Shown here piece after piece: positions 33,412 through 47,186 of a stretch of DNA of 64,000 nt; within the stretch, counting starts at the first letter, position 1; each line of letters starts with the position of its first letter. The stretch covers positions 59,998,584-60,062,583 of the forward strand of contig CM043705.1 in NCBI GenBank assembly GCA_023935145.1, written 5' to 3'. Origin of the DNA: Bretschneidera sinensis (taxonomy: Eukaryota; Streptophyta; Magnoliopsida; Brassicales; Akaniaceae). Made by a program: the position numbers and the translations under genes. The notes beneath the pieces were generated by a model. The model was not told the origin of the DNA and did no database searches. It saw nothing but the letters and a program-made list of their open reading frames with translations.

Positions 33412-35518
33412 ATTATTTTCAAATCAAAGTTTTTCACAAGAAAGCATAACGTGAAACACACTTGTAATTCCTACCTTGTTCCTTAATGAATAACTAATCA
33501 AAATCTAACAAAATTATATAAAATCTTATTCTGGCCTACATGTACAAGTTAGTGGCTAAATAGAGTACCAAAAATAAGAAAAAAAATTAATAGATGGGAG
33601 AGGCTATTTCTGCAGCAGAAATTGCTTCTTCCACAAAATTATTTTGTTCTTTTTAGTGATGTATGTGTCATTAAAAGAAAAAAAATAAATAATTTGAAAG
33701 CAGCTATGTCCTGTCAGCAAACCATATAGGAATTTGTGTTGCAAAATGACGATTGTTGCTTCTTCCATTCAGCAAGAATTACTAGGTTAACACAACGGAG
33801 AGAATGAAAGACCTGAAGAAGCAAGGTTTTCTTTGTCCTCACACTGACCGGGATTTATTTGTAGTTTTTGAAATTAAGCCAGTCTTCAACACAATTTACT
33901 ATTCTATATGAACAAGTGATCTTCCTAATAAAAAGTACTGTATGTTGATAAGACAGTGCTACTCTGTACGCAGTTAAATACATTAAATCGATATCTTCTT
34001 TTCTTCACAGAATTACAATTCGAATTTACTTATACAATTGCAAATCTTTTACAAATTAAACAATCAATTTATTTTACATTGAACTCTTGCTTTTCTGGCC
34101 TACTCCTCCTAGAGGTTGCACTGAATCCTGCCATATGTATGTGAGCTAAGATGGCGGTAGTGGTTCAAACCCGCTTCGTTGTCATCCCTATTGAATATTT
34201 GACGCTGTGATTTTTGCTAATTTTAAAAGATTTTCCCTTATCTTATTAAAATATTCATCTAATTCCCCTCGAAAAAATATTTAATTCTATGTAGAAAAAG
34301 AATTCATCTAAACAATTTAGTACTCTATCTAAAAGTTGTAATTATTTTTTTAGATATAAATATTACTCCATATAATTGACAGTAATGTAATTAATATATA
34401 TATCATGACAACATTCACGTAGGCAATGATGAGATGCTGAACATTTCATTTACCTTACACATATTGTAATTATTTGATTAAATGTGAAAAACGTTAATAA
34501 GAAAAAAATAACTCCACTTAATTTCAAACTCAAATAGTGGCCTAAAATTTTTTTTAAAAAAAATCATTGTCTTGAAAGAAGTTTATATACATTCAAAATT
34601 CAGGTACACATTAATCTTAAGTCACTTAAAATAATAGTTTCCTCGTGTTTATTTGCCTAATCCGATTCAAATAACATATTAATTTTTATATAAATTAATT
34701 TCTCTCATTGTTAACAAAAATAGTTTAAAATATAAACTACTGCAACAGTACTATAGTGTTGGCACGTGCATTGCACGAGTACATAATTTGTATATATTAT
34801 AATTTATGAAAGACTTGGGTAAAATGTCATTAGCTTCCATTTTTTGGATTTTGTTTTCAAACTACAGAATTTGATATTTGCTGATATGTGAGATGTATGA
34901 CATTTATCGGAGATGTTCCTAATTCTTTATTGGTTTTAAACCGCATTCATAGTGGAGAAAGTGAAAAACCAAATAAACACATGGGTTCAAAATGAAATTA
35001 CCCAAAAAATATATATGAATGGATCAGAGAACCCATAATTGCTAGCTAGCGTGGAAACTGAAACAAGAATGCAATAAAAAAAATTGAAAGAGAAGAAAAT
35101 CCAAGGCTTTTTGTATTAAATTCTTTTTTTTTTTGGTTATAATTATTGAAGTTAAACTTCTACCAATTAAATGGAACAAAAATTACGATCTCAAACTCAC
35201 GGAACATTACGCTCGAGCTCACCAAATCAGTTACCAATTAATATATCCTTAACTGCAACGTAAAAAAGGGTATGTAAATTGACGGAAACTGAAGATGAGT
35301 AATCATTTCTTTTTTCTCTACACGTTTTACGAACTGCATAATTATTATCTTTTATAAAGCTATAAAGCAAATAGCTTAATTACTCCACTACTACAGCAGT
35401 ATTTAAGAGTTAATTAATCAACGGGCTTTGAGTTGTTGATGAACAAAATGAATTAGTAGTAATAAGTCCATCTCCTTAATTATTTTTGTGTCTTATATTT
35501 AAACACTGACGATAAAAA
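33412..35518. other. Inter-gene spacer E2-E3
   Basis: Standard array spacer of about 2.1 kb with the CACGTG, GCTAGCTAGC and TATA-like landmarks. No gene seen; a 62-codon frame at 33956-34144 matches the one in the E1-E2 spacer. Confidence 0.75.
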
Positions 35519-37998
35519 ATGGGTGCTTGGGTTCCTATATTTCTTGCTGGTGCAATAGCTTTTGAAGTTTTTGGGGGAAAAGAAGAAGTCAAAGAATGCT
35601 GGAAGAAATACGGGATCAAATTTAAACCTGACGACCCTTGCTATCCATGTAAGAAAGGCTATAGGACAGATTATGATTGTCGTAAGTGCAAAATAAAAGT
35701 AACCCTTTGGAATACAAAACGCCGCTATGAAGTATATAGATATGAAACGACTGATTATTGTAATTATTTTGAGGGGAGTTGGGATTATCACAATGATACT
35801 ACGTCTTCTTACCCTTTTTACAGCTCAGAAAGTTGCGCTTTTATAGAAAAACAATTTGATTGCCATAAAAATAGTCGACCAGACAAAGATTATCTTAAGT
35901 ACAGATGGAAGCACGTTACCAAAGTACGTATATATTTACCAACCTTAATTTTCCTCTCTAGAGTCATTTACTAATTTAATAATTAATTACATGACTTATA
36001 AGACAATTTATATATATAAACAGATTTAACGGGAAAGATTTCTTGAGGAGATTTAAAGGAAAACGGATCATGTTTATTGAGGATTCAATGGGTTTTAATC
36101 AATGGCAGTCACTCACATGCATGCTTCATACAGCAGACCCACATGCTAAATATACCTTAACCAGGAAAAGAGGTCTCTCCACATTTAGTTTCCTGGTATG
36201 AGAATTTTCTTATTTCTTTGAATTACTTTGTCTAATTATCTTAGGTTAAATTTGGTATTTGTTTAAACTTTGGTGATGAACACTACACTTTTCTTGTTAG
36301 AGTAATTTTTTTTTTTAAAAAAAAGAGAGGGGCAGTGCGTAGAAGAAGAAAGTTCGTCATCAAAACAATTCTGAGATCCCCTTCAATAATTGGGGAGAAT
36401 ATTTAGATTTCAATGCATCATTTGAATGAGTCACGTCAATATTATGGATGTTGTGACATTCATCCAATGATGAATCAATCTCATAAACCATTTTTAAATA
36501 AAAAGAAAAACAAAATCTATCTATGATACCCTTAATTCATGTAGTGGAGAATAAAACCACTAACCACTCATTTACTAAATTGTTACGATTACTAAAATAT
36601 CATACCGCACTTCAATTTCATTTTTCTTTTTGTAGAGCTACAATGTTTCGTTAATGTTCTCCCACAATGCACTGCTAGTTGATGTTGTTAGGGAGAAAGG
36701 TCGGCGAATTTTAAAACTTAATTCCATTAACGATGGAGAAATATGGAAGGGAATCGATGCATTGATCTTCAATACATGGCATTGGTGGCTTCACAGTGTA
36801 TCCAAAACACCGTAAGTTTTTCATTAACACTTGATTTGTGTCTCTAAATATTGAGGATTTTTTTTAACTGAAAAGTGCAATCAATCATATATACCCTCTT
36901 CATATGTTTGTGTTCATAGATTGAATTCTATTAAAAAAGACAATTGATTCCCTTGAACCGCAATCTCAGGTGTCTATCCTTCAAGAATATTAGTTGAAGT
37001 TACTATTGGTTTTATAGAACCTTACATATATACCAGGATCTTTTCCATTACTTTGGTTCATCACATGATTTCTGAGTTGTTCACTCTGACCTTGCGTACG
37101 AGGATCACAATCTCGTTGAAATTTCAAATTTCCACGCATCTTGACCATTTCATATCGTTTTACCAAATAACTCAGGATTTTCCAATAAAATTCTGAATTT
37201 GTGTGATATTTCGAAAATTCCTTCAATTTCCATGAATAGATAGGTAATATTTCGAGGAATTTTTTTTGTCAATTTCTGGCAATTGAACAAATTAATTCTT
37301 GATGATGGAATTTTTTACCCTTTTACAATTTCAAATTGAAATCGAAATTTTCATCTGTACTTCCGTATTTCTTTTAGTCTCGAAATCTTTGTTGAAATCA
37401 AAATTAAAAACCTTGCTTTTATGCGATATTTCTATCCTAAAAAAAAAAAATTAACCTTACAGATGGGATGTTATTCAAGATGGGGAATCTACATACAAAG
37501 ACATGGATCGCTTGGTTGCATACGAGAAAGCATTGAATACGTGGGCTAGATGGGTAAATTCTAATGTGGATACTACCAAAACCAAAATCTTCTTCCAGGG
37601 TGTTTCTCCAGATCATCACAAGTAAGTAAATTTCTATAGAGTGTCATATGTATTTGTTACATATCTTAATATTTTTCTTTCTTTTTTTTTAACACAGTTC
37701 AAGAGATTGGGGGGATCAAAATGCGAAGACTTGCAAAGGGGAAACACATCAATTGCTTGAGTCTAAGTATCCAGGAGGTTTACATAAAGCGGAAGCAATT
37801 CTAGAAAAAGTAATAGGTACAATGCAAAAGAAAGTTCATCTGCTTAATGTGACAACCTTATCACAACTAAGGAAAGATGGTCACCCCTCGTCCTACGGTC
37901 ATGTAGAATCCCTTGGAACAGACTGCAGCCATTGTTGTCTCCCCGGACTTCCTGATACCTGGAATGAACTCCTATATGCAACTCTACTACAGAACTAG
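35519..37998 (+). pseudogene. TBL: TBL/PMR5-family copy E3, exon 1 frameshift and altered active-site motifs
   Basis: Exons 35519-35923, 36024-36195, 36636-36811, 37463-37621, 37698-37998. It has the 11-bp exon 1 deletion (405 nt) and so an immediate stop in exon 2 if spliced normally. Independent damage lies in key places: the catalytic GDS in exon 2 reads EDS (GGG to GAG), the DCSHWC of exon 5 reads DCSHCC, and HSGSKTP reads HSVSKTP. The N-terminus is MGAWVPIF with KECWKK, as in E5 and E6. Nearly the same set of changes is found in E6, 13,773 bp away. Not expected to be catalytic. Confidence 0.9.
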
Positions 37999-40107
37999 AT
38001 TATTTTCAAATCAAAGTTTTCCACAAGAAAGCATAACGTGAAACACACTTGTAATTCCTACCTTGTTCCTTAATGAATAACTAAGCAAAATCTAACAAAA
38101 TTATATAAAATCTTATTCTGGCCTACATGTACAAGTTAGTGGCTAAATAGAGTACCAAAAATAAGAAAAAAAATTAATAGATGGGAGAGGCTATTTCTGC
38201 AGCAGAAATTGCTTCTTCCACAAAATTATTTTGTTCTTTTTAGTGACTTATGTGTCATTAAAAGAAAAAAAATAATAATTTGAAAGCAGCTATGTCCTGT
38301 CAGCAAACCATATAGGAATTTGTGTTGCAAAATCACGATTGTTGCTTCTTCCATTCAGCAAGAATTACTAGGTTAACACAACGGAGAGAAAGAAAGACCT
38401 GAAGAAGCAAGGTTCTCTTTTTCCTCACACTGACCGGGATTTATTTGTAGTTTTTGAAATTAAGCCAGTCTTCAACACAATTTACTATTCTATATGAACA
38501 AGTGATCTTCCTAATAAAAAGTACTGTATGTTGATAAGACAGTACTACTCTGTACGCAGTTAAATACATTAAATCGATATCTTCTTTTCTTCATAGAATT
38601 ACAATTCGAATTTACTTATACAATTGCAAATCTTTTACAAATTAAACAATCAATTTATTTTACATTGAACTCTTGCTTTTCTGGCCTACTCCTCCTAGAG
38701 GTTGTACTGAATCCTGCCATATGTATGTGAGCTAAGATGACGGTAGTGGTTCAAACCCGCTTCGTTGTCATCCGTATTGAATATTTGACGCTGTGATTTC
38801 TGCTATTTTTAAAAGATTTTCCGTTATCTTATTAAAATATTCATCTAATTCCCCTCGAAAAAATATTTAATTCTATGTAGAAAAAGAATTCATCTAAACA
38901 ATTTAGTACTCTATCTAAAAGTTGTAATTATTTTTTTAGATATAAATATTACTCCATATAATTGACAGTAATGTAATTAATATATATATCATGACAACAT
39001 TCACGTAGGCAATGATGAGATGCTGAACATTTCATTTACCTTACACATATTGTAATTATTTGATTAAATGTGAAAAACGTTCAAAAGAAAAAAATAACTC
39101 CACTTAATTTCAAACTCAAATAGTGGCCTAAAAATTTTATTTAAAAAAATCATTGTCTTGAAAGAAGTTTATATACATTCAAAATTCAGGTACACATTAA
39201 TCTTAAGTCACTTAAAATAATAGGTTCCTCGTGTTTATTTGCCTAATCCAATTCAAATAACATATTAGTTTTTATATAAATTAATTTCTCTCATTGTTAA
39301 CAAAAATAGTTTAAAATATAAACTACTGCAACAGTACTATAGTGTTGGCACGTGCATTGTACGAGTACATAATTTGTATATATTATAATTTATGAAAGAC
39401 TTGGGTAAAATGTCATTAGCTTCCATTTTTTGGATTTTGTTTTCAAACTACAGAATTTGATATTTGCTGATATGTGAGATGTATGACATTTATCGGAGAT
39501 GTTCCTAATTCTTTATTGGTTTTAAACCGCATTCATAGTGGAGAAAGTGAAAAACCAAATAAACACATGGGATCAAAACGAAATTACCCAAAAAATATAT
39601 ATGAATGGATCAGAGAACCCATAAGTGCTAGCTAGCGTGGAAACTGAAACAAGAATACAATAAAAAAAAATTGAAAGAGAAGAAAATCCAAGGCTTTTTG
39701 CATTAAATTCTTTGTTTTTTTTTCGTTATAATTATTGAAGTTAAACTTCTACCAATTAAATGGAACAAAAATTACGATCTCAAACTCACGGAAAATTACG
39801 CTCGAGCTCACCAAATCAGTTACCAATTAATATATCCTTAACTGCAACGTAAAAAAGCGTATGTAAATGGGTGGAAACTGAAGATGAGTAATCATTTCTT
39901 TTTTCTCTACACGTTTTACGAACTGCATAATTATTATCTTTTATAAAGCTATAAAGCAAGTAGCTTAATTACTCCACTACTACAGCAGTATTTAAGAGTT
40001 AATTAATCAACGGGCTTTGAGTTGTTGATGAACAAAATGAATTAGTAGTAATAAGTCCATCTCCTTAATTATTTTTGTGTCTTATATTTAAACACTGACG
40101 ATAAAAA
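37999..40107. other. Inter-gene spacer E3-E4
   Basis: Standard array spacer holding the E3 downstream flank and the E4 upstream region. CACGTG lies at 39349-39354 and TTTATAAAG at about 39940-39948. The palindrome near 39625 reads AGTGCTAGCTAGC. No gene is visible. Confidence 0.75.
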
Positions 40108-42600
40108 ATGGGTGCTTGGCTTCCTATATTTCTTGCTGGTGCAATAGCTTTTGAAGTTTTTGGGGGAAAAGAAGAAGTCAAAGAATGGTGGAAGAAATAC
40201 GGGATCAAATTTAAACCTGACGACCCTTGCTATCCATGTAAGAAAGGCTATAGGACAGATTATGATTGTCGTAAGTGCAAAATAAAAGTAACCCTTTGGA
40301 ATACAAAACGCCGCTATGAAGTATATAGATATGAAACGACTGATTATTGTAATTATTTTGATGGGAGTTGGGATTATCACAATGATACCACGTCTTCTTA
40401 CCCTTTTTACAGCTCAGAAAGTTGCCCTTTTATAGAAAAACAATTTGATTGCCATAAAAATGGTCGACCAGACAAAGATTATCTTAAGTACAGATGGAAG
40501 CCCAATTCATGCACGTTACCAAAGTACGTACATATTTACCAACCTTAAATTTCCTCTCTAAAGTCATTTACTAATTTAATAATTAATTACATGACTTATA
40601 AGACAATTTATATATATAAACAGATTTAACGGGAAAGATTTCTTGAGGAGATTTAAAGGAAAACGGATCATGTTTATTGGGGATTCAATGGGTCTTAATC
40701 AATGGCAGTCACTCACATGCATGCTTCATACAGCAGAACCACATGCTAAATATACCTTAACGAGGAAAAGAGGTCTCTCCACATTTAGCTTCCCGGTATG
40801 AGAATTTTCTTTTTCCTTTGAATTACTTTGTCTAAATTATCTTAGGTTAAATTTGGTATTCGTTTAAACTTTGGTGATGAACACTACACTTTTCTTGTGA
40901 GTTTAATTTTTTTTTTTTTAAAAAGAGAGGGGCAGTGCGTAGAAGAAGAAAGTTCGTCATCAAAATAATTCAGAGGTCCCCTTCAATAATTGGGGAGAAT
41001 ATTTAGATTTCAATGCATCATTTGAATGAGTCACGTCAATATTATGGATGTTGTGACATTCATCCAATGATGAATCAATCTCATAAACCATTTTTTAATA
41101 AAAAGAAAAACAAAATCTATCTATGATACCCTTAATTCATGTAGTGGAGAATAAAACCACTAACCACTCATTTACTAAATTGTTACGATTACTAAAATAT
41201 CATACCGCACTTCAATTTCATTTTTCTTTTTGTAGAGCTACAATGTTTCGTTAATGTTCTCCCGCAATGCACTGCTAGTTGATGTTGTTAGGGAGGAAGG
41301 TCGGCGAATTTTAAAACTTAATTCCATTAACGATGGAGAAATATGGAAGGGAATCGATGCATTGATCTTCAATACATGGCATTGGTGGCTTCACAGTGGA
41401 TCCAAAACACCGTAAGTTTTTCATTAACACTTGATTTGTGTCTCTAAATATTGAGGATTTTTTTTTAACTGAAAAGTGCAATCAATCATATATACCCTCT
41501 TCATGTGTTTGTGTTCATAGATTGAATTCTATTAAAAAAGACAATTGATTCCCTTGAATCGCAATCTCAGGTGTCTATCCTTCAAAATTATTAGTTGAAG
41601 TTACTTTTGGTTTTATAGAACCTTATATATATACCAGGATCTTTTCCATTACATTGGTTCATCACATGATTTCTGAGTTGTTCACTCTGACCTTGCATAC
41701 GAGGATCACAATCTCGTTGAAATTTCAAATTTCCACGCATCTTGACCATTTCATATCGTTTTACCAAATAACTATGGATTTTCCAATAAAATTCTGAATT
41801 TGTGTGATATTTCGAAAAATCCTTCAATTTCCATGAATAGATAGGTAATATTTCGAGGAATTTTTTTTTGTCAATTTCTGGAAATTGAACAAATTAATTC
41901 TTGATGATGGAATTTTTTACCCTTTTACAATTTCAAATTGAAATCGAAATTTTCATATGTACTTCCGTATGTCTTTTAGTCTCGAAATCTTTGATGAAAT
42001 CAAAATTAAAAACCTTGCTTTTATGTGATATTTCTATTCTAAAAAAAAAAAATTAACCTTGCAGATGGGATGTTATTCAAGATGGGGAATCTACATACAA
42101 AGACATGGATCGCTTGGTTGCATACGAGAAAGCATTGAATACGTGGGCTAGATGGGTAAATTCTAATGTGGATACTACCAAAACCAAAATCTTCTTCCAG
42201 GGTGTTTCTCCAGATCATCACAAGTAAGTAAATTTCTATAGAGTGTCATATGTATTTGTTACCTATCTTCATATTTTTCTTTCTTTTTTTTTAACACAGT
42301 TCAAGAGATTGGGGGGATCAAAATGCGAAGACTTGCAAAGGGAAAACACATCCATTGCTTGAGTCTAAGTATCCAGGATGTTTACATAAAGCGGAAGCAA
42401 TTCTAGAAAAAGTAATAGGTACAATGCAAAAGAAAGTTCATCTGCTTAATGTGACAACCTTATCACAACTAAGGAAAGATGGTCACCCCTCATCCTACGG
42501 TCATGTAGAATCCCTTGGAACAGACTGCAGCCATTGGTGTCTCCCCGGACTTCCTGATACCTGGAATGAACTCCTATATGCAACTCTACTTCAGAACTAG
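40108..42600 (+). CDS. TBL: TBL/PMR5-family polysaccharide O-acetyltransferase-like protein, copy E4 (intact)
   Basis: Exons 40108-40523, 40624-40795, 41236-41411, 42065-42223, 42300-42600; total 1,224 nt, 407 residues, GT-AG introns, no internal stop. Domain order is as in E2: weak N-terminal hydrophobic segment, C-x2-C-x9-C-x2-C at 41-57, TBL domain ending in [17 protein letters not shown] at 158-160, FNTWHWWLH in exon 3, [18 protein letters not shown] at the C-terminus. It shares the rarer FDGSWDYH with E2. Changes relative to E2 include YPGC for YPGG and CKGKTH for CKGETH in exon 5; the Cys replaces a glycine that is constant in the other copies and might affect folding. Expected site is the Golgi lumen with wall-polysaccharide acetylation as the role; the acceptor is unknown. 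Confidence 0.88.
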
Positions 42601-44706
42601 ATTATTTTCAAATCAAAGTTTTCCACAAGAAAGCATAACGTGAAACACACTTGTAATTCCTACCATGTTCCTTAATGAATAACTAATCAAAATCTAACAA
42701 AATTATATAAAATCTTATTCTGGCCTACATGTACAAGTTAGTGGCTAAATAGAGTACCAAAAATAAGAAAAAAAATTAATAGATGGGAGAGGCTATTTCT
42801 GCAGCAGAAATTGCTTCTTCCACAAAATTATTTTGTTCTTTTTAGTGACGTATGTGTCATTAAAAGAAAAAAAATAAATAATTTGAAAGCAGCTATGTCC
42901 TGTCAGCAAACCATATAGGAATTTGTGTTGCAAAATCACGATTGTTGCTTCTTCCATTCAGCAAGAATTACTAGGTTAACACAACGGAGAGAAAGAAAGA
43001 CCGGAAGAAGCAAGGTTTTCTTTTTCCTCACACTGACCGGGATTTATTTGTAGTTTTTGAAATTAAGCCAGTCTTCAACACAATTTACTATTCTATATGA
43101 ACAAGTGATCTTCCTAATAAAAAGTACTGTATGTTGATAAGACAGTACTACTCTGTACGCAGTTAAATACATTAAATTGATATCTTCTTTTCTTCACAGA
43201 ATTACAATTCGAATTTACTTATACAATTGCAAATCTTTTACAAATTAAACAATCAATTTATTTTACATTGAACTCTTGCTTTTCTGGCCTACTCCTCCTA
43301 GAGGTTGCACTGAATCCTGCCATATGTATGTGAGCTAAGATGGCGGTAGTGGTTCAAACCCGCTTCGTTGTCATCCCTATTGAATATTTGACGCTGTGAT
43401 TTTTGCTATTTTTAAAAGATTTTCCCTTATCTTATTAAAATATTCATCTAATTCCCCTCGAAAAAATATTTAATTCTATGTAGAAAAAGAATTCATCTAA
43501 ACAATTTAGTACTCTATCTAAAAGTTGTAATTATTTTTTTAGATATAAATATTACTCCATATAATTGACAGTAATGTAATTAATATATATATCATGACAA
43601 CATTCACGTAGGCAATGATGAGATGCTGAACATTTCATTTACCTTACACATATTGTAATTATTTGATTAAATGTGAAAAACGTTAATAAGAAAAAAATAA
43701 CTCCACTTAATTTCAAACTCAAATAGTGGCCTAAAATTTTTTTTTAAAAAAATCATTGTCTTGAAAGAAGTTTATATACATTCAAAATTCAGGTACACAT
43801 TAATCTTAAGTCACTTAAAATAATAGTTTCCTCGTGTTTATTTGCCTAATCCGATTCAAATAACATATTAATTTTTATATAAATTAATTTCTCTCATTGT
43901 TAACAAAAATAGTTTAAAATATAAACTACTGCAACAGTACTATAGTGTTGGCACGTGCATTGCACGAGTACATAATTTGTATATATTATAATTTATGAAA
44001 GACTTGGGTAAAATGTCATTAGCTTCCATTTTTTGGATTTTGTTTTCAAACTACAGAATTTGATATTTGCTGATATGTGAGATGTATGACATTTATCGGA
44101 GATGTTCCTAATTCTTTATTGGTTTTAAACCGCATTCATAGTGGAGAAAGTGAAAACCAAATAAACACATGGGTTCAAAATGAAATTACCCAAAAAATAT
44201 ATATGAATGGATCAGAGAACCCATAATTGCTAGCTAGCGTGGAAACTGAAACAAGAATACAATAAAAAAAATTGAAAGAGAAGAAAATCCAAGGCTTTTT
44301 GTATTAAATTCTTTTTTTTTTTGGTTATAATTATTGAAGTTAAACTTCTACCAATTAAATGGAACAAAAATTACGATCTCAAACTCACGGAACATTACGC
44401 TCGAGCTCACCAAATCAGTTACCAATTAATATATCCTTAACTGCAACGTAATAAAGGGTATGTAAATTGACGGAAACTGAAGATGAGTAATCATTTCTTT
44501 TTTCTCTACACGTTTTACGAACTGCATAATTATTATCTTTTATAAAGCTATAAAGCAAGTAGCTTAATTACTCCACTACTACAGCAGTATTTAAGAGTTA
44601 ATTAATCAACGGGCTTTGAGTTGTTGATGAACAAAATGAATTAGTAGTAATAAGTCCATCTCCTTAATTATTTTTGTGTCTTATATTTAAACACTGACGA
44701 TAAAAA
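42601..44706. other. Inter-gene spacer E4-E5
   Basis: Standard array spacer of about 2.1 kb with the same landmarks. No gene, RNA or extra repeat seen. Confidence 0.75.
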
Positions 44707-47186
44707 ATGGGTGCTTGGGTTCCTATATTTCTTGCTGGTGCAATAGCTTTTGAAGTTTTTGGCGGAAAAGAAGAAGTCAAAGAATGCTGGAAGAAATACG
44801 GGATCAAATTTAAACCTGACGACCCTTGCTATCCATGTAAGAAAGGCTATAGGACAGATTATGATTGTCGTAAGTGCAAAATAAAAGTAACCCTTTGGAA
44901 TACAAAACGCCGCTATGAAGTATATAGATATGAAACGACTGATTATTGTAATTATTTTGAGGGGAGTTGGGATTATCACAGTGATACTACGTCTTCTTAC
45001 CCTTTTTACAGCTCAGAAAGTTGCCCTTTTATAGAAAAACAATTTGATTGCCATAAAAATAGTCGACCAGACAAAGATTATCTTAAGTACAGATGGAAGC
45101 ACGTTACCAAAGTACGTACATATTTACCAACCTTAATTTTCCTCTCTAAAGTCATTTACTAATTTAATAATTAATTACATGACTTATAAGACAATTTATA
45201 TATATAAACAGATTTAACGGGAAAGATTTCTTGAGGAGATTTAAAGGAAAACGGATCATGTTTATTGGGGATTCAATGGGTCTTAATCAATGGCAGTCAC
45301 TCACATGCATCCTTCATACAGCAGAACCACATGCTAAATATACCTTAACGAGGAAAAGAGGTCTCTCCACATTTAGCTTCCCGGTATGAGAATTTTCTTT
45401 TTCCTTTGAATTACTTTGTCTAAATTATCTTAGGTTAAATTTGGTATTCGTTTAAACTTTGGTGATGAACACTACACTTTTCTTGTGAGTTTAATTTTTT
45501 TTTTTTAAAAAGAGAGAGGCAGTGCGTAGAAGAAGAAAGTTCGTCATCAAAATAATTCAGAGGTCCCCTTCAATAATTGGGGAGAATATTTAGATTTCAA
45601 TGCATCATTTGAATGAGTCACGTCAATATTATGGATGTTGTGACATTCATCCAATGATGAATCAATCTCATAAACCATTTTTTAATAAAAAGAAAAACAA
45701 AATCTATCTATGATACCCTTAATTCATGTAGTGGAGAATAAAACCACTAACCACTCATTTACTAAATTGTTACGATTACTAAAATATCATACCGCACTTC
45801 AATTTCATTTTTCTTTTTGTAGAGCTACAATGTTTCGTTAATGTTCTCCCGCAATGCACTGCTAGTTGATGTTGTTAGGGAGGAAGGTCGGCGAATTTTA
45901 AAACTTAATTCCATTAACGATGGAGAAATATGGAAGGGAATCGATGCATTGATCTTCAATACATGGCATTGGTGGCTTCACAGTGGATCCAAAACACCGT
46001 AAGTTTTTCATTAACACTTGATTTGTGTCTCTAAATATTGAGGATTTTTTTTTAACTGAAAAGTGCAATCAATCATATATACCCTCTTCATGTGTTTGTG
46101 TTCATAGATTGAATTCTATTAAAAAAGACAATTGATTCCCTTGAATCGCAATCTCAGGTGTCTATCCTTCAAAATTATTAGTTGAAGTTACTTTTGGTTT
46201 TATAGAACCTTATATATATACCAGGATCTTTTCCATTACATTGGTTCATCACATGATTTCTGAGTTGTTCACTCTGACCTTGCATACGAGGATCACAATC
46301 TCGTTGAAATTTCAAATTTCCACGCATCTTGACCATTTCATATCGTTTTACCAAATAACTATGGATTTTCCAATAAAATTCTGAATTTGTGTGATATTTC
46401 GAAAAATCCTTCAATTTCCATGAATAGATAGGTAATATTTCGAGGAATTTTTTTTTGTCAATTTCTGGAAATTGAACAAATTAATTCTTGATGATGGAAT
46501 TTTTTACCCTTTTACAATTTCAAATTGAAATCGAAATTTTCATATGTACTTCCGTATGTCTTTTAGTCTCGAAATCTTTGATGAAATCAAATTAAAAACC
46601 TTGCTTTTATGTGATATTTCTATTCTAAAAAAAAAAAATTAACCTTGCAGATGGGATGTTATTCAAGATGGGGAATCTACATACAAAGACATGGATCGCT
46701 TGGTTGCATACGAGAAAGCATTGAATACGTGGGCTAGATGGGTAAATTCTAATGTGGATACTACCAAAACCAAAATCTTCTTCCAGGGTGTTTCTCCAGA
46801 TCATCACAAGTAAGTAAATTTCTATAGAGTGTCATATGTATTTGTTACATATCTTCATATTTTTCTTTCTTTTTTTTTAACACAGTTCAAGAGATTGGGG
46901 GGATCAAAATGCGAAGACTTGCAAAGGGGAAACACATCCATTGCTTGAGTCTATGTATCCAGGAGGTTTACATAAAGCGGAAGCAATTCTAGAAAAAGTA
47001 ATAGGTACAATGCAAAAGAACGTTCATCTGCTTAATGTGACAACCTTATCACAACTAAGGAAAGATGGTCACCCCTCCTCCTACGGTCATGTAGAATCCC
47101 TTGGAACAGACTGCAGCCATTGGTGTCTCCCCGGACTTCCTGATACCTGGAATGAACTCCTATATGCAACTCTACTTCAGAACTAG
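44707..47186 (+). pseudogene. TBL: TBL/PMR5-family copy E5, single exon 1 frameshift
   Basis: Exons 44707-45111, 45212-45383, 45823-45998, 46651-46809, 46886-47186. The only disabling change I see is the 11-bp deletion at the exon 1 end (405 nt). GDS in exon 2, WHWWLH in exon 3 and DCSHWC in exon 5 are intact and all splice sites are GT-AG. Spliced normally it would give about 136 residues ending KHVTK and one more residue; with intron 1 retained, 151 residues. The N-terminus is MGAWVPIF with KECWKK. Its exon 3-intron 3 region resembles E4, and its exon 1 resembles E3 and E6, so it may be a crossover product. Confidence 0.9.
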
